From Acidithiobacillus ferrianus (GTDB taxonomy: Bacteria > Pseudomonadota > Gammaproteobacteria > Acidithiobacillales > Acidithiobacillaceae): a stretch of DNA of 64,000 bases. Below are positions 17,801 to 26,391 of this stretch, one piece after another. Position 1 is the stretch's first letter; the number at the start of each line of letters is the position of its first letter. The position numbers were made by a program, and so were the translations under genes. The DNA lies in assembly GCF_010378095.1 (NCBI RefSeq), contig NZ_WNJL01000011.1:204940-268939 (forward strand). Reading direction: 5' to 3'. Below the pieces are notes generated by a model. The model ran no database searches. It was given only the letters and a program-made list of their open reading frames with translations, and was not told the origin of the DNA.

Positions 17801-18265
17801 GGCCGCCTGCTGGACAAGGACGGCAAGACCCCCGACGGGGGCAAGCTCGCGGCCCTCTGGCTTCAACAGAGGCTCGCCGCCGTCATCGGCCTGCCCTGCG
17901 GTGGCATTCTCGTCGGCCGGGACGGGGTCATCCGCGCCACGCCCCTGGAGGGCGATGGCACCACACTGCTGGATGACCTGCTGGACCTCTGGCAGGAGGG
18001 TCTCTGCCAACCCCTGCCCGTCACCCTCAAAACCGCGCTTGCTCGCCTGCGGGGGAAAAACCCGGCCCTGATTTACGACGGCAATGAGCACCTGAACGGC
18101 GAAGTGCGACAGGATCTCAGCCTGTCGCGCGACTATCCCGATTTCGCCACGCTCAGCGGCACCCGAACCGGACCGGGACAACGCGGCTTCGCGGAATATG
18201 CCGAAGCCCTTTACCGCCCCTTCGCGGACTGGCTGGAAACGCTGGTGTGGCAGACGCACCCATGA
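14840..18265 (+). CDS. recC: RecC subunit of exodeoxyribonuclease V
   Basis: 1141 residues (E. coli 1122). N-terminal region FLVQSNGIAEWLQW near residues 45-58, VTLPGRFLWD, TLFGAATLPEQ near 232, and PLVCLLGMNEGDYPR near residues 684-698 are typical of RecC. RecC resembles a dead helicase/nuclease and reads the Chi recognition sequence within RecBCD, the double-strand-break repair machine. ATG at 14840 overlaps the previous stop, and the stop overlaps the recB start. The order recC-recB-recD without ptrA between is common outside enterics. Confidence 0.93.
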   Translation: MSRQDIEPGFIVLHGDRLEWLSDAVLEWLHEHPLQALEEEIFLVQSNGIAEWLQWTLAAHEGICAAVRVTLPGRFLWDSYGRVLGQDILPARAPLDKAPLTWRLMRLLPELLPQTDFAPLRHFLDRVAQPDGASERLWQMAAQIADLFDQYQVYRGDWLTDWAAGQSLLRRGDGERMALPAGQSWQPRLWQALRRDLQQNGPDRALGRAQVHDRFLAALNAGQPPAAPLPRRVTLFGAATLPEQSLTALAALGRRMQVILAVPNPCRYHWADIVSGRELLRRERRRQPLRHGRDLSNTAPEDLHQFGNPLLAAWGRQGRDFLNLLDQCDETMTLRQQSSLPRIDLFSEDRGDTLLRQLQVRIRDLEGVSPQTCTPVEDGDTSVVFHIAHSALREVQILHDQLLDRFATGTLQPRDTIVMVPEIGSFAPLIRATFDQYARDDARYIPYHIVDLRARDEQPVLQALDWLLRLPEQRCRQSEIRDLLNCPALRRRFGWTLEDLPILQHWLAGAGWRWGLSAEQRAALGLPHCGPQNSGDFALQRLCLGYANGDDSHFAEIEAYGAAGGLDAALLGPLSQLLEKLEHWQHNLVEPLTPDRWGETARTLLTDFFSASDADDEVLLHHLEEALRLWQADCDAANFRATLPLAVFRGAWLEMLDAPDLGRSFLGGGVTFCTLLPMRAVPYPLVCLLGMNEGDYPRRSPRPDFDLMALPGMARPGDRSRRDDDRYLMLEALLAARQELYLSWTGRDQRNNQELAPSLLVAQLRDTIRDGWPLSEEARERHEKSVLEKRTFVHPLQPFSPDYLQNKQGLRTWSREWYPAPRTIVEDAGLPVPVEVTPRRLDALLEFFRWPARAFYRQRLRTVFSAVDPAAEDDEPFTLDGLETYHLLDDLLKTTQKNGPACLAERVRAQQRSGRYPLAGLAAKTATTLLDEATPILTAWREIGAEWIATPQRRVITHTRGQMWLADWLPTLYQNRSGDLAFVQLHAGRLLDKDGKTPDGGKLAALWLQQRLAAVIGLPCGGILVGRDGVIRATPLEGDGTTLLDDLLDLWQEGLCQPLPVTLKTALARLRGKNPALIYDGNEHLNGEVRQDLSLSRDYPDFATLSGTRTGPGQRGFAEYAEALYRPFADWLETLVWQTHP

Positions 18266-21200
18266 TCACGATCCTCGATCCCTTGCATCTGCCCCTGCAT
18301 GGCAGCCGCCTCATCGAGGCCAGCGCCGGTACCGGCAAGACCTGGACCATCGCCGCCCTCTATCTGCGCCTGATCCTCGGGCACGGCGCGAAGGACGAGC
18401 GCTTCGCCCGCGCCCTTCTGCCCGAAGACATTCTGGTGATGACCTTCACCCGCGCCGCCACCCAGGAACTCAAGGAGCGCATTCGCGACCGTCTACAAAC
18501 CGCCGCCCAATATTTCCGGCACACCGGCGATCCCATGGCGCCGGATGCCCTTCTCGAGGCACTGCTGGTCGATTACGCCGATCCCGGGGTCCGCGCCCAG
18601 GCCGCTCACCAGCTCGCCCTCGCCGCCGACGCCATGGACGACAGCGCCATTTTCACCATCGACGCCTGGTGCCAGCGCACCCTGCGCGAGCATGCCTTCG
18701 CCACGGGCAGCGACTTCCGTGAAACCCTGCTCCCGGATGAGACCGATCTGCGCGACGACGCCGTGCGCGACTTCTGGCGGCAGGAAATCTACCCGCTGGG
18801 CGAATCCGCCCTCAGTGAGGTCCTCCAGCTCTTTTCCTGCCCCGATAAAGTCCGGCAGGAGACAGAAGCCCTGTGCAAACTCGACCCGCCCCTGCCCACC
18901 CCAGAATCCACGCTGGCGGACTGGCTGCCCGATGCCCTCGCCGCACCCCGACGGCGACTCGCCGCCCTCAAGGCGCAATGGGCGGCGGAGCAGGATGCGT
19001 TCGCGGTGTGGTTGTCAGGGCTCGTAAACGGTCCCAAAGCGAACAATCCATTGAATGGTAACCGCCTAAGCGCAGCCATTGTCACCCGAATCCTCGCCGC
19101 ATTGCGTGATTGGGCCGACCATCCCGACATGCTGATCCCCGACGAACCGGATACATGTCAGCGCCTTTCTGCCAGCAAGCTGCCCGGCTATTGCAAGAAC
19201 AAGCCGCCTCTCGTCGTTCACCCCGCCGCCGAGGTACTGGATACCCTGTTCAGCGCGCTAGAGACCATCACTCAGCAATTCGCCCGACTGCACGGCGAAA
19301 TTCGCACCCACGCCGCCGCCTGGATCAACGCCCGGCTGAGCCAGATCAAGGCCCAGAGGGGGCAGGTGAGCTTTACCGACCACCAGCGGCGTCTCGCCGG
19401 GGTCCTGCACGACAGCACCCGGGGACCGGCGTTCGCCGCTCGCCTGCGGCAGAGATATCCCGTCGCTCTCATCGACGAGTTTCAGGATACCTCCGCCCTG
19501 CAATATCAGATCTTCGACGATATCTATCATGCCGCCGACAACGACCCCGACACCCTGCTTCTGCTCATCGGTGACCCCAAGCAGTCCATCTACGCTTTTC
19601 GGGGCGCGGACATCGACAGTTATCTGCAGGCGCGTCGCCTGACCGAGGGTCGCCATTATGCGCTCGGCACCAACTATCGCTCCAGCCACGCACTGGTCAG
19701 CACCCTCAACACCCTCTACAGCGCTGTCGAACAAAATAGCCCCCAAGGCGCTTTTGCCTATGCCGCGCCCGGCACCAGCAACCCGCTCCCCTATCAGCCC
19801 GTGCAGGCCCATGGCCATAAAAAATGCTGGCAGACCGGTGGGATACCCGCCCCGACCCTCACCTTCTGGGTCAGCGCCGAGCCGCTCAGCAAAGGAGACT
19901 ACCTGGAGCGCTGCGCCGAGCAGACGGCAGAACGCATCGCCACCCTGCTGACCGATCCCACCGCCGTTTTCGTCGAAGCGGGTCGGGAACCCCGGCCCAT
20001 TCAACCCAGAGACATCGCCATTCTCGTTCGTGACCGCTTTGAGGCCGCCAGCATCCGCCAGGCGCTCGAACGCCGCCAACTGCACAGCGTCTTCCTTTCG
20101 GAGCGGGACTCCGTCTACACCAGTGAGGAGGCCCGCGACCTGCTCCTCTGGCTGGAAGCCGTCGCCGAACCTGAAGATACCCGCCGCTTGCGCGTCGCCC
20201 TCGCCCTGCCGCTGCTGGGGCAGCCCCTCAGCGCCCTGGATGCCTTCAATCAGGACGAGGCGGTCTGGGAAGCGCAACTGGAGCAATTCCAGGATCTGTC
20301 CCGGCAATGGCGGCGGCAGGGCGTGCTGGCTATGCTTCACCACAGCATCCACCAGTTCGGCATCGCCGCCCGGCTGCTGACCCGGGTCGAGGGCGAACGC
20401 CGCCTCACCAACCTGCTCCACCTCGGCGAACTCCTGCAACAGGCGAGCGCCACCCTCGACGGCCCCGAAGCCCTCATCCACCACCTGCGCGAGGCCATCG
20501 CCGCCGGGAGTAATCAGAGTGACGCCCACATCCTGCGGCTGGAGAGCGATGCCGAACTGCTGCGCGTAGTTACCATCCACGCCGCCAAAGGCCTGCAATA
20601 CCCGCTGGTGTTCCTACCCTTCATCGCCACCCGCAAGCCGGCCAAGGCCAGCCCGTTCACCATCACGCGGCATGCGGAGGGACAGCCCGCCATCCACTGG
20701 GAAAGCGGCGACACGGCGGCCGCAGAAAGGGCGCGATTGCAGGAAGACCTCCGCCTCCTCTACGTCGCCCTCACCCGTGCCGAGCACGCCCTCTGGCTGG
20801 GTCTCGCCACACCAAAGACGGCGGGAACACCGATCTTTACCGGCAGCGCCATCGCCCACCTGCTGGGCAGCCAATGCCCCCCCGTCCGTGATCTCGCCAC
20901 CCTGCTCGACGACTGCGCCCGACGCTCCCCGGAGATTGCCGTCGAGACGCTACCGGGTCACCTCCCCACGACGCGGGTCGCGCGTCACCCCGATGGCACC
21001 CGCAACCCGCCCGCGGAATATACCGCGCGCTTCGAGAAGCACTGGGGCGTCGCCAGCTTCTCCCACCTGGTGCGCGATCTTCCCGCCGATCCGGCGGCGG
21101 CGACGCCCCGGCGCGCCCGGACCGGCGCGCCCTGGCATCGCTATCCGCAGGGCATGAATGCCGGCACCTTTCTCCACGCGCAACTGCAACGGCTTGCCCT

Positions 21201-21858
21201 GAGCGATTTTGATCAAGCGGATCAGGACCACTTTGCCGAACCACTGCACAAGGCCTGTACCCAGGCCGGCCTGAGCGATTGGACCGAAGAAACCGCCGAA
21301 TGGCTGCACGCCATCATCCATAGCCCCCTCGCCCCCCTCGCAGCGACGCTCTGCGATCTCCGCGACCCCCGGAGCGAAATGGCCTTCTGGTTTCCCAGCG
21401 ATGCCCTGCGCAGCGAGGAGTTGGACCGGCTCTGTCAACAGCATATTTTCCCCGGTATCGGGCGCCCCAGGCTCCCTCAGCGGATCATCCACGGCATGAT
21501 GCGCGGCTCCATGGACCTGGTCTTCGAGCAGGACAGGCGTTATTACATCCTTGACTACAAATCCAACACCCTCGGTAGCGACGACGCCGATTACCATGCC
21601 GAAGCCCTGCGCAACGCCACCCTCGGCCATCGTTATGAACTGCAGTCCAGCCTCTATCAACTGGCCCTGCACCGCCTGCTGCGCCAGCGCATGGGCAGCG
21701 GCTACCGGCCCGGAACCCATCTCGGTGGCACCCTCTTCTGCTTCCTGCGCGGACTGCGAGGACCGGAACGGGGTATGCTCCATCTTCCCGCCGACCTCGC
21801 CCTGCTCGACGCCCTCGACCGCCTCTTCGGCCTGCCGCAGCGTGCAACCCAACCATGA
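18262..21858 (+). CDS. recB: RecB subunit of exodeoxyribonuclease V (helicase-nuclease)
   Basis: 1198 residues (E. coli 1180). UvrD-type helicase motifs in order: ASAGTGKTWT (Walker A, near residue 20), VMTFTRAATQELKER, ALIDEFQDTSALQ near residue 405, LLLIGDPKQSIYAFRGAD near residue 436, VVTIHAAKGLQYP near residue 770 and LYVALTRAEHALW. The C-terminal nuclease motif MDLVF...YYILDYKSN is present near residues 1085-1100. ATG 18262 overlaps the recC stop; ATG 18247 is five codons longer. It is the 3'-5' motor and the only nuclease of RecBCD. Confidence 0.95.
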   Translation: MITILDPLHLPLHGSRLIEASAGTGKTWTIAALYLRLILGHGAKDERFARALLPEDILVMTFTRAATQELKERIRDRLQTAAQYFRHTGDPMAPDALLEALLVDYADPGVRAQAAHQLALAADAMDDSAIFTIDAWCQRTLREHAFATGSDFRETLLPDETDLRDDAVRDFWRQEIYPLGESALSEVLQLFSCPDKVRQETEALCKLDPPLPTPESTLADWLPDALAAPRRRLAALKAQWAAEQDAFAVWLSGLVNGPKANNPLNGNRLSAAIVTRILAALRDWADHPDMLIPDEPDTCQRLSASKLPGYCKNKPPLVVHPAAEVLDTLFSALETITQQFARLHGEIRTHAAAWINARLSQIKAQRGQVSFTDHQRRLAGVLHDSTRGPAFAARLRQRYPVALIDEFQDTSALQYQIFDDIYHAADNDPDTLLLLIGDPKQSIYAFRGADIDSYLQARRLTEGRHYALGTNYRSSHALVSTLNTLYSAVEQNSPQGAFAYAAPGTSNPLPYQPVQAHGHKKCWQTGGIPAPTLTFWVSAEPLSKGDYLERCAEQTAERIATLLTDPTAVFVEAGREPRPIQPRDIAILVRDRFEAASIRQALERRQLHSVFLSERDSVYTSEEARDLLLWLEAVAEPEDTRRLRVALALPLLGQPLSALDAFNQDEAVWEAQLEQFQDLSRQWRRQGVLAMLHHSIHQFGIAARLLTRVEGERRLTNLLHLGELLQQASATLDGPEALIHHLREAIAAGSNQSDAHILRLESDAELLRVVTIHAAKGLQYPLVFLPFIATRKPAKASPFTITRHAEGQPAIHWESGDTAAAERARLQEDLRLLYVALTRAEHALWLGLATPKTAGTPIFTGSAIAHLLGSQCPPVRDLATLLDDCARRSPEIAVETLPGHLPTTRVARHPDGTRNPPAEYTARFEKHWGVASFSHLVRDLPADPAAATPRRARTGAPWHRYPQGMNAGTFLHAQLQRLALSDFDQADQDHFAEPLHKACTQAGLSDWTEETAEWLHAIIHSPLAPLAATLCDLRDPRSEMAFWFPSDALRSEELDRLCQQHIFPGIGRPRLPQRIIHGMMRGSMDLVFEQDRRYYILDYKSNTLGSDDADYHAEALRNATLGHRYELQSSLYQLALHRLLRQRMGSGYRPGTHLGGTLFCFLRGLRGPERGMLHLPADLALLDALDRLFGLPQRATQP

Positions 21859-23813
21859 GTGAGCCCATGACCTCAGCCATGATGGACCAACTCCGCACCT
21901 GGACTGAGGAAGGCTGGCTGCGGCCCCTCGACCTCGCCTTCGCCCAGTTCCTCGTCCGTCTGGATCCGCAGGCCCCCGCCCTCCTGCCGCTGGCGGGTGC
22001 CCTTCTCGCACACTTGGAGGGGAGGGGCCACACCTGCATCACCTTGGAAACCTTCCTCGCCACGCCGGAAGGATTCCTGGACTGGCCCGCGCCGGGGCTG
22101 GCCTTGCTGAAGACCGCACTCGGCCCCTGGTCCCGCTCCGATCAGTGGACGGAGACCCTCGCCCAAAGCCGGTGCGTGCAGATCACGAAGGGCACCGTTC
22201 CCCATCCGGCGGGCGCTGAAGAAACACCCTTGGTGCTCAGCGCGCGGTGTTTCTATCTGCGCCGCTACTGGCGCGACCAGCAGTTCATCGCCGAGACCCT
22301 GCGCCAGCGGGTCCGGCAGCGCGTCGCCGATGTCATCGACACCGAGACGTTGCGCTTCTGGCTGGAGCGACTCTTCCCAGGGTCCGAAAAATCCAGCGAG
22401 ACTCTCCCCTGGCAAAAAATCGCTTGCGCCCTGGCCGTGCGCAACCATTTCGGCATCATCACCGGTGGCCCCGGCACCGGCAAAACCTACACCGTCGCCC
22501 GCCTCATCGCCCTGCTCATGGCGGCCAGCCGCACCTCCCCCTTACGCATCGTCCTCGCCGCGCCCACCGGCAAGGCCGCCGTGCGCATCGACGAATCCCT
22601 GCACAGCGCTGTCGACTCCCTTCCGCAATGGAATCAGGCACTCGGCATGGACCTGGCCGAAACCTTCGCCCGCCTGCGCCCGGCGCGCACCCTGCACCAC
22701 CTGCTCGGCGTCCACCCCGACGACCGCCGCCGCTTTCGCCATGACGCCGCCCATCCCCTCGAACTCGATGTATTGGTGGTGGACGAAGCCTCCATGATCC
22801 ATCAGGAGATGATGGCCGCCCTGCTCCGCGCCCTGCCTGCTTCCGCCCGTCTCATCCTCCTCGGCGATCAGGATCAGCTCGCCTCCGTCGAAGCCGGCGC
22901 CGTCCTCGCCGAACTCTGTGAGGGAAGCGGACGGTATGACGCGGACACCTGCGCCTACCTGCAGGACAGTTGCGGTGCCGCACCACGGCACGAAGACAGC
23001 ACCAACCCCCTCGCGCCGGGCATCATCCGCCTGCAACGCAGCCACCGCTTCAACGCCGAAATCGGCGGTTTGGCCGATGCCGTCCGCGGCGGTCGTCCCG
23101 AAGCCGTCTTCCACATTTTGCACAGCGGTCCGGCTGGCGCTCTCGCTTGGCAATCCGTCCCCGACATGCACCAGATACTGGCACTCGCGGGCATGGAAAC
23201 GGCCTATGGCCGTGTCTGGCAAGCTGCCGGTCAGCCGCCGCAAGACGCGCGGCAACATACCGCGTGGGTCAACGCAGTGCTCAAAGACTACGCCGGTTTT
23301 CGCATCCTTTGCGCCCTGCGCCAAGGTCCCTGGGGCGTCACCGGCATCAACCGGGCCATGGAAGCATATCTGCAACATCAGGGCATTCCGCGGGGTCCCG
23401 GTCTTTGGTATGCCGGGCGCCCCACGCTCGTTACCCGCAACGACCCCGACCTCGGTCTCAGCAATGGCGACATCGGCATCACCCTGCCCGACCCCGGCAA
23501 GCGCCTGCGCGTCTATTTCCCCAGCAGCGACGGCCCGCCCCGCGCCATTCTCCCCAGCCGTCTCAACCACACCGAAAGCGCCTGGGCGATGACCGTTCAC
23601 AAAGCGCAAGGTTCCGAGTTCGCCCATACCGTTCTCATCCTCCCGCCAGAAGACAGTCCGGTGCTCAGTCGCGAGTTGCTGTACACCGCCATCACCCGCG
23701 CCCGCAGCCATTTCACCCTCATCGCCCCCCGCGAACGGCTGGAAGAGGCCATCCGCCGTCCGACCCGGCGCATGAGCGGGTTGCATGCGGCCTTGCACGA
23801 TCCCCGGCGCTGA
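21855..23813 (+). CDS. recD: RecD subunit of exodeoxyribonuclease V (5'-3' helicase)
   Basis: 652 residues (E. coli 608). Walker A GGPGTGKTYT near residue 205, LAAPTGKAAVRI, LVVDEASMIHQ near residue 306, LLGDQDQLASVEAGAVLAEL near residue 335 and C-terminal AMTVHKAQGSEF and LLYTAITRAR are the superfamily 1B helicase motifs. ATG overlaps the recB stop (ATGA). It completes a recCBD operon that may begin with the DUF692 pair. Confidence 0.94.
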   Translation: MSEPMTSAMMDQLRTWTEEGWLRPLDLAFAQFLVRLDPQAPALLPLAGALLAHLEGRGHTCITLETFLATPEGFLDWPAPGLALLKTALGPWSRSDQWTETLAQSRCVQITKGTVPHPAGAEETPLVLSARCFYLRRYWRDQQFIAETLRQRVRQRVADVIDTETLRFWLERLFPGSEKSSETLPWQKIACALAVRNHFGIITGGPGTGKTYTVARLIALLMAASRTSPLRIVLAAPTGKAAVRIDESLHSAVDSLPQWNQALGMDLAETFARLRPARTLHHLLGVHPDDRRRFRHDAAHPLELDVLVVDEASMIHQEMMAALLRALPASARLILLGDQDQLASVEAGAVLAELCEGSGRYDADTCAYLQDSCGAAPRHEDSTNPLAPGIIRLQRSHRFNAEIGGLADAVRGGRPEAVFHILHSGPAGALAWQSVPDMHQILALAGMETAYGRVWQAAGQPPQDARQHTAWVNAVLKDYAGFRILCALRQGPWGVTGINRAMEAYLQHQGIPRGPGLWYAGRPTLVTRNDPDLGLSNGDIGITLPDPGKRLRVYFPSSDGPPRAILPSRLNHTESAWAMTVHKAQGSEFAHTVLILPPEDSPVLSRELLYTAITRARSHFTLIAPRERLEEAIRRPTRRMSGLHAALHDPRR

Positions 23814-23856
23814 ATGGCCCATCCGCCACCGGCGTCACCATTCTCCGGTGGCCGCC

Positions 23857-24543
23857 TCAGCGCCCCTCGACCCAGCGCCGCAGGGCGAGGGGATTGGGAA
23901 TGGAAATCAGACGGCGGTCCACCGTCAGCAATTCTGCCTTGCGCAGTCGCGCCAGCACGCGTGACAAGGTTTCCGGGGTCAGACCCAATCGTGCCGCCAC
24001 CGCCGCTTTTTTGCCGGGAAGCTCGATCCGCGCAGGGTCATTCAGCACCGGACACAGATCCAGCAGATAGCCCACCAGCCGCTGTTCCGCCGACTCCACA
24101 CTCAGATGCCGCAACTCCTTGACCAGAAAGTGCAGACGCATGCTCAGTCGCGCCAGCATCTGCCGCATCAGCAGAGGATGCTGTTCCAGGCTTTCCACGA
24201 AGAGATCTAACGGAATCTCCAGCACCGTGGCCACGCCTTCCGCCTGCGCCGTCACCGGGTAACGGCCGCCCAGGAAGGCCACGGCCTCTGCGAAGAGATC
24301 ATCGGGCTGGATGATTTCGACGATCTTCTCCTGCCCCGTGGCCGCCGCCGCAATCAAGTCCACCCGCCCCGTCGCCAGGAAATAAAAGGATTGCGCCTGT
24401 CCGCCTTCGGCAAAGAGAATCTCCCCCGCCGCCAGAACCAGGGGCCGGGACTGCGCCAGCAGCGGCAGCATCACCTTTTCCGGCCACGCCGAAAACAACG
24501 GGGTCTGGCGGAGCCGGGGCAGCAACGCCTCCTTACTCACCAT
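23857..24543 (-). CDS. Crp/Fnr-family transcriptional regulator
   Basis: 228 residues. A cyclic-nucleotide-binding-type beta barrel (about 15-130: [25 protein letters not shown]) is joined by a long helix to a winged helix-turn-helix ([22 protein letters not shown] near residues 175-196). The N-terminal FNR cysteine cluster is absent, so an iron-sulfur oxygen sensor is unlikely; the class resembles DNR/NnrR-like or stress regulators of unknown effector. It overlaps the end of msrB by 11 bases, so it is probably cotranscribed with the methionine sulfoxide reductases. Confidence 0.82.
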   Translation of the reverse strand: MVSKEALLPRLRQTPLFSAWPEKVMLPLLAQSRPLVLAAGEILFAEGGQAQSFYFLATGRVDLIAAAATGQEKIVEIIQPDDLFAEAVAFLGGRYPVTAQAEGVATVLEIPLDLFVESLEQHPLLMRQMLARLSMRLHFLVKELRHLSVESAEQRLVGYLLDLCPVLNDPARIELPGKKAAVAARLGLTPETLSRVLARLRKAELLTVDRRLISIPNPLALRRWVEGR

Positions 24544-24973
24544 CCGCCGCGCCCCCCGCTTCGAAACGCAGCGCCGCGGAGTTCAAACAATAGCGTAACC
24601 CCGTTGGGGGCGGACCATCGGGAAACACATGCCCCAGGTGGCTGTCGCAGCGCGCGCAGCGGATTTCCGCGCGCACCATGCCATGACGGACATCACGGAC
24701 CTCATGGATATGGTCGGGCGCAAAGGGCTCCCAGAAACTCGGCCAGCCTGTTCCTGACTCGAATTTCGTCGTGGAGCGAAACAGCGGCAACCCGCACAGC
24801 GCGCAGGCAAACACCCCTTCCCTCTTCTCATGCAACAAATCCCCACAAAAAGGGGGTTCCGTGCCCTGCTCAAAAAGCACATGACGCACCTCGGCGGGCA
24901 AATCCCGCGCCATTTGGGCGCGTCTCTCCGCATCCATCGGGGTCAAGTCAAAGCCAGCGGATGAGCGGATCAT
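24533..24973 (-). CDS. msrB: Peptide methionine-R-sulfoxide reductase MsrB
   Basis: 146 residues. Zinc motifs CALCG and [12 protein letters not shown], and catalytic [11 protein letters not shown] near residues 127-137, are the MsrB signature; [11 protein letters not shown] lies between. It reduces the R isomer of methionine sulfoxide, using thioredoxin. The start at 24973 was chosen for the AAGGAGG 8 bases upstream; the frame is open to 25018. It lies 14 bases after msrA, forming an oxidative-damage repair unit with the regulator that follows. Confidence 0.93.
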   Translation of the reverse strand: MIRSSAGFDLTPMDAERRAQMARDLPAEVRHVLFEQGTEPPFCGDLLHEKREGVFACALCGLPLFRSTTKFESGTGWPSFWEPFAPDHIHEVRDVRHGMVRAEIRCARCDSHLGHVFPDGPPPTGLRYCLNSAALRFEAGGAADGE

Positions 24974-24987
24974 CGCCATATCCTCCT

Positions 24988-25575
24988 TCAAATCTGTCGC
25001 AACCATTGCGGAAAACATGCCCGCAGTTTCTCCACCTTCGGTTGCGCTATCGCATCGATATAAGGCTGCTCAGGATGTCGACGGGCATAATCCTGATGAT
25101 AGGCCTCGGCCGGGTAAAACCGCGTCAATGGTGTGATTTCGGTGACAATAGGGGCACCAAACACACCCGCCTGCTGAAGCTGCGCCACATAATCCCGTGC
25201 CACGGCCGCCTGCGCGTCATTCAGGGTGAAGAGGGCGGAACGATATTGCGTCCCTACATCGTTACCCTGCCGGTGGTGCTGGGTCGGATCGTGAGCTACC
25301 GCGAAAAACACTTGCAACAAGCGTCCGAAGGACAGCACCGTGGAATCATAACGCACCTCCACCGCCTCGGCGTGTCCTGTGCCGCCACCGCAGACCGCTC
25401 GATAATTCGCCGTCTCCGCCGCCCCTCCGCTATAGCCGGAAACCACCCGCGTCACCCCGGCGAGCGCCAGATATACCGCCTCCACGCACCAGAAACAGCC
25501 CCCCGCCAACACCGCGGTCTCCGGCGCGTCGGCGGCGGGGTCCTCCCGTTCGGGAGGAGGAATGGACAAAATCAT
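24988..25575 (-). CDS. msrA: Peptide methionine-S-sulfoxide reductase MsrA
   Basis: 195 residues. The active site GGCFWCVEA near residues 25-33, [20 protein letters not shown] and the late [15 protein letters not shown] are typical of MsrA. No signal peptide, so cytosolic. Start at ATG 25575 with GGAG somewhat upstream; in-frame ATGs at 25623 and 25635 are alternatives, but the extra sequence would overlap the start region of the divergent DUF4337 gene. Confidence 0.92.
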   Translation of the reverse strand: MILSIPPPEREDPAADAPETAVLAGGCFWCVEAVYLALAGVTRVVSGYSGGAAETANYRAVCGGGTGHAEAVEVRYDSTVLSFGRLLQVFFAVAHDPTQHHRQGNDVGTQYRSALFTLNDAQAAVARDYVAQLQQAGVFGAPIVTEITPLTRFYPAEAYHQDYARRHPEQPYIDAIAQPKVEKLRACFPQWLRQI

Positions 25576-25672
25576 GCGATATGCACTCCAGAAGCGCCCC
25601 TGGCTCTTGACCTGAGCGGGCATTGTCCTGAGCATAGCCGCAAACCTTCCCCCGGACCAAACAGGAGTCAGG

Positions 25673-26260
25673 ATGAGCGGACATGGACTGCACACCCACC
25701 CCCCCCACGAAGAAGCGGCACACCCTGCGACCGAGCCGGGTAGTCACGCAGAGAATCGGCACAGCCTCGGCCAGTGGGTAGCCATTTTCACCGCGATATT
25801 GGCGGCCTTCGGCGCCATTGTCAGCTATCAGGGCACATACCTCATGAACGAGGTTCTGCTCTATAAAAATGAGGCCGTACTGAAAAAAGCCAACGCCACC
25901 GACCAGTGGAACTATTATCAGGCCGTCAGCACCAAGCTGCACCTCATGGAACTCGCCGTCACCCTCGCTCCGGCCAAGGCCGGCCATTTCGAAAGCAAGA
26001 TCGCCAAGTACAAGGCCCAGAAAGGCAGCATCCAGCGGGCGGCGGAAGCGCTGGAAAAGCAATCGGAGCAGGCCAACACGGAATCCGCCCGCCTCAACCG
26101 TCCCCACAACGACATGGAAATCGCCATGATTTTCCTGCAGATCGCCATTTCGCTGGCCTCCATCACCGCCCTGACCCGGCGCACATGGCTTTTTGGCATC
26201 GGGATGCTGAGCGCCGCGGGCGGTGTTGCATTGTGGGGGATCGCGATGCTTCTGATGTGA
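25673..26260 (+). CDS. DUF4337 membrane protein
   Basis: 195 residues. A histidine-rich N-terminus (about 1-30), one membrane segment (WVAIFTAILAAFGAIVSY near 35-52), a long charged helical part with KANATDQWNYYQAVSTK near residues 73-89, and two membrane segments at the end. This arrangement and the DQW-Y motif mark DUF4337, a family with no assigned function. ATG follows AGGAGTCAGG. It is divergent from msrA-msrB-crp and ends at a hairpin terminator. Confidence 0.82.
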   Translation: MSGHGLHTHPPHEEAAHPATEPGSHAENRHSLGQWVAIFTAILAAFGAIVSYQGTYLMNEVLLYKNEAVLKKANATDQWNYYQAVSTKLHLMELAVTLAPAKAGHFESKIAKYKAQKGSIQRAAEALEKQSEQANTESARLNRPHNDMEIAMIFLQIAISLASITALTRRTWLFGIGMLSAAGGVALWGIAMLLM

Positions 26261-26344
26261 CGTGCCACACCGGTTTGTCCAAGCGGATGCCCCGGACTCC
26301 AGCACCGGGGAGAGCCGCGAATTGCCGCAGAAGATAACGACCTC

Positions 26345-26368
26345 GCCCGCCTGAAGCGGGGGGCTTTT
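26345..26368 (+). terminator. Rho-independent terminator after the DUF4337 gene
   Basis: Stem CCCGC (26346-26350) with GCGGG (26356-26360), loop CTGAA, extended by G/C pairing on the outside and followed by TTTT. It lies between two convergent genes and has its T run only on the plus strand. Confidence 0.6.
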
Positions 26369-26391
26369 ATCATGACGCGGCGCGGCCGGCT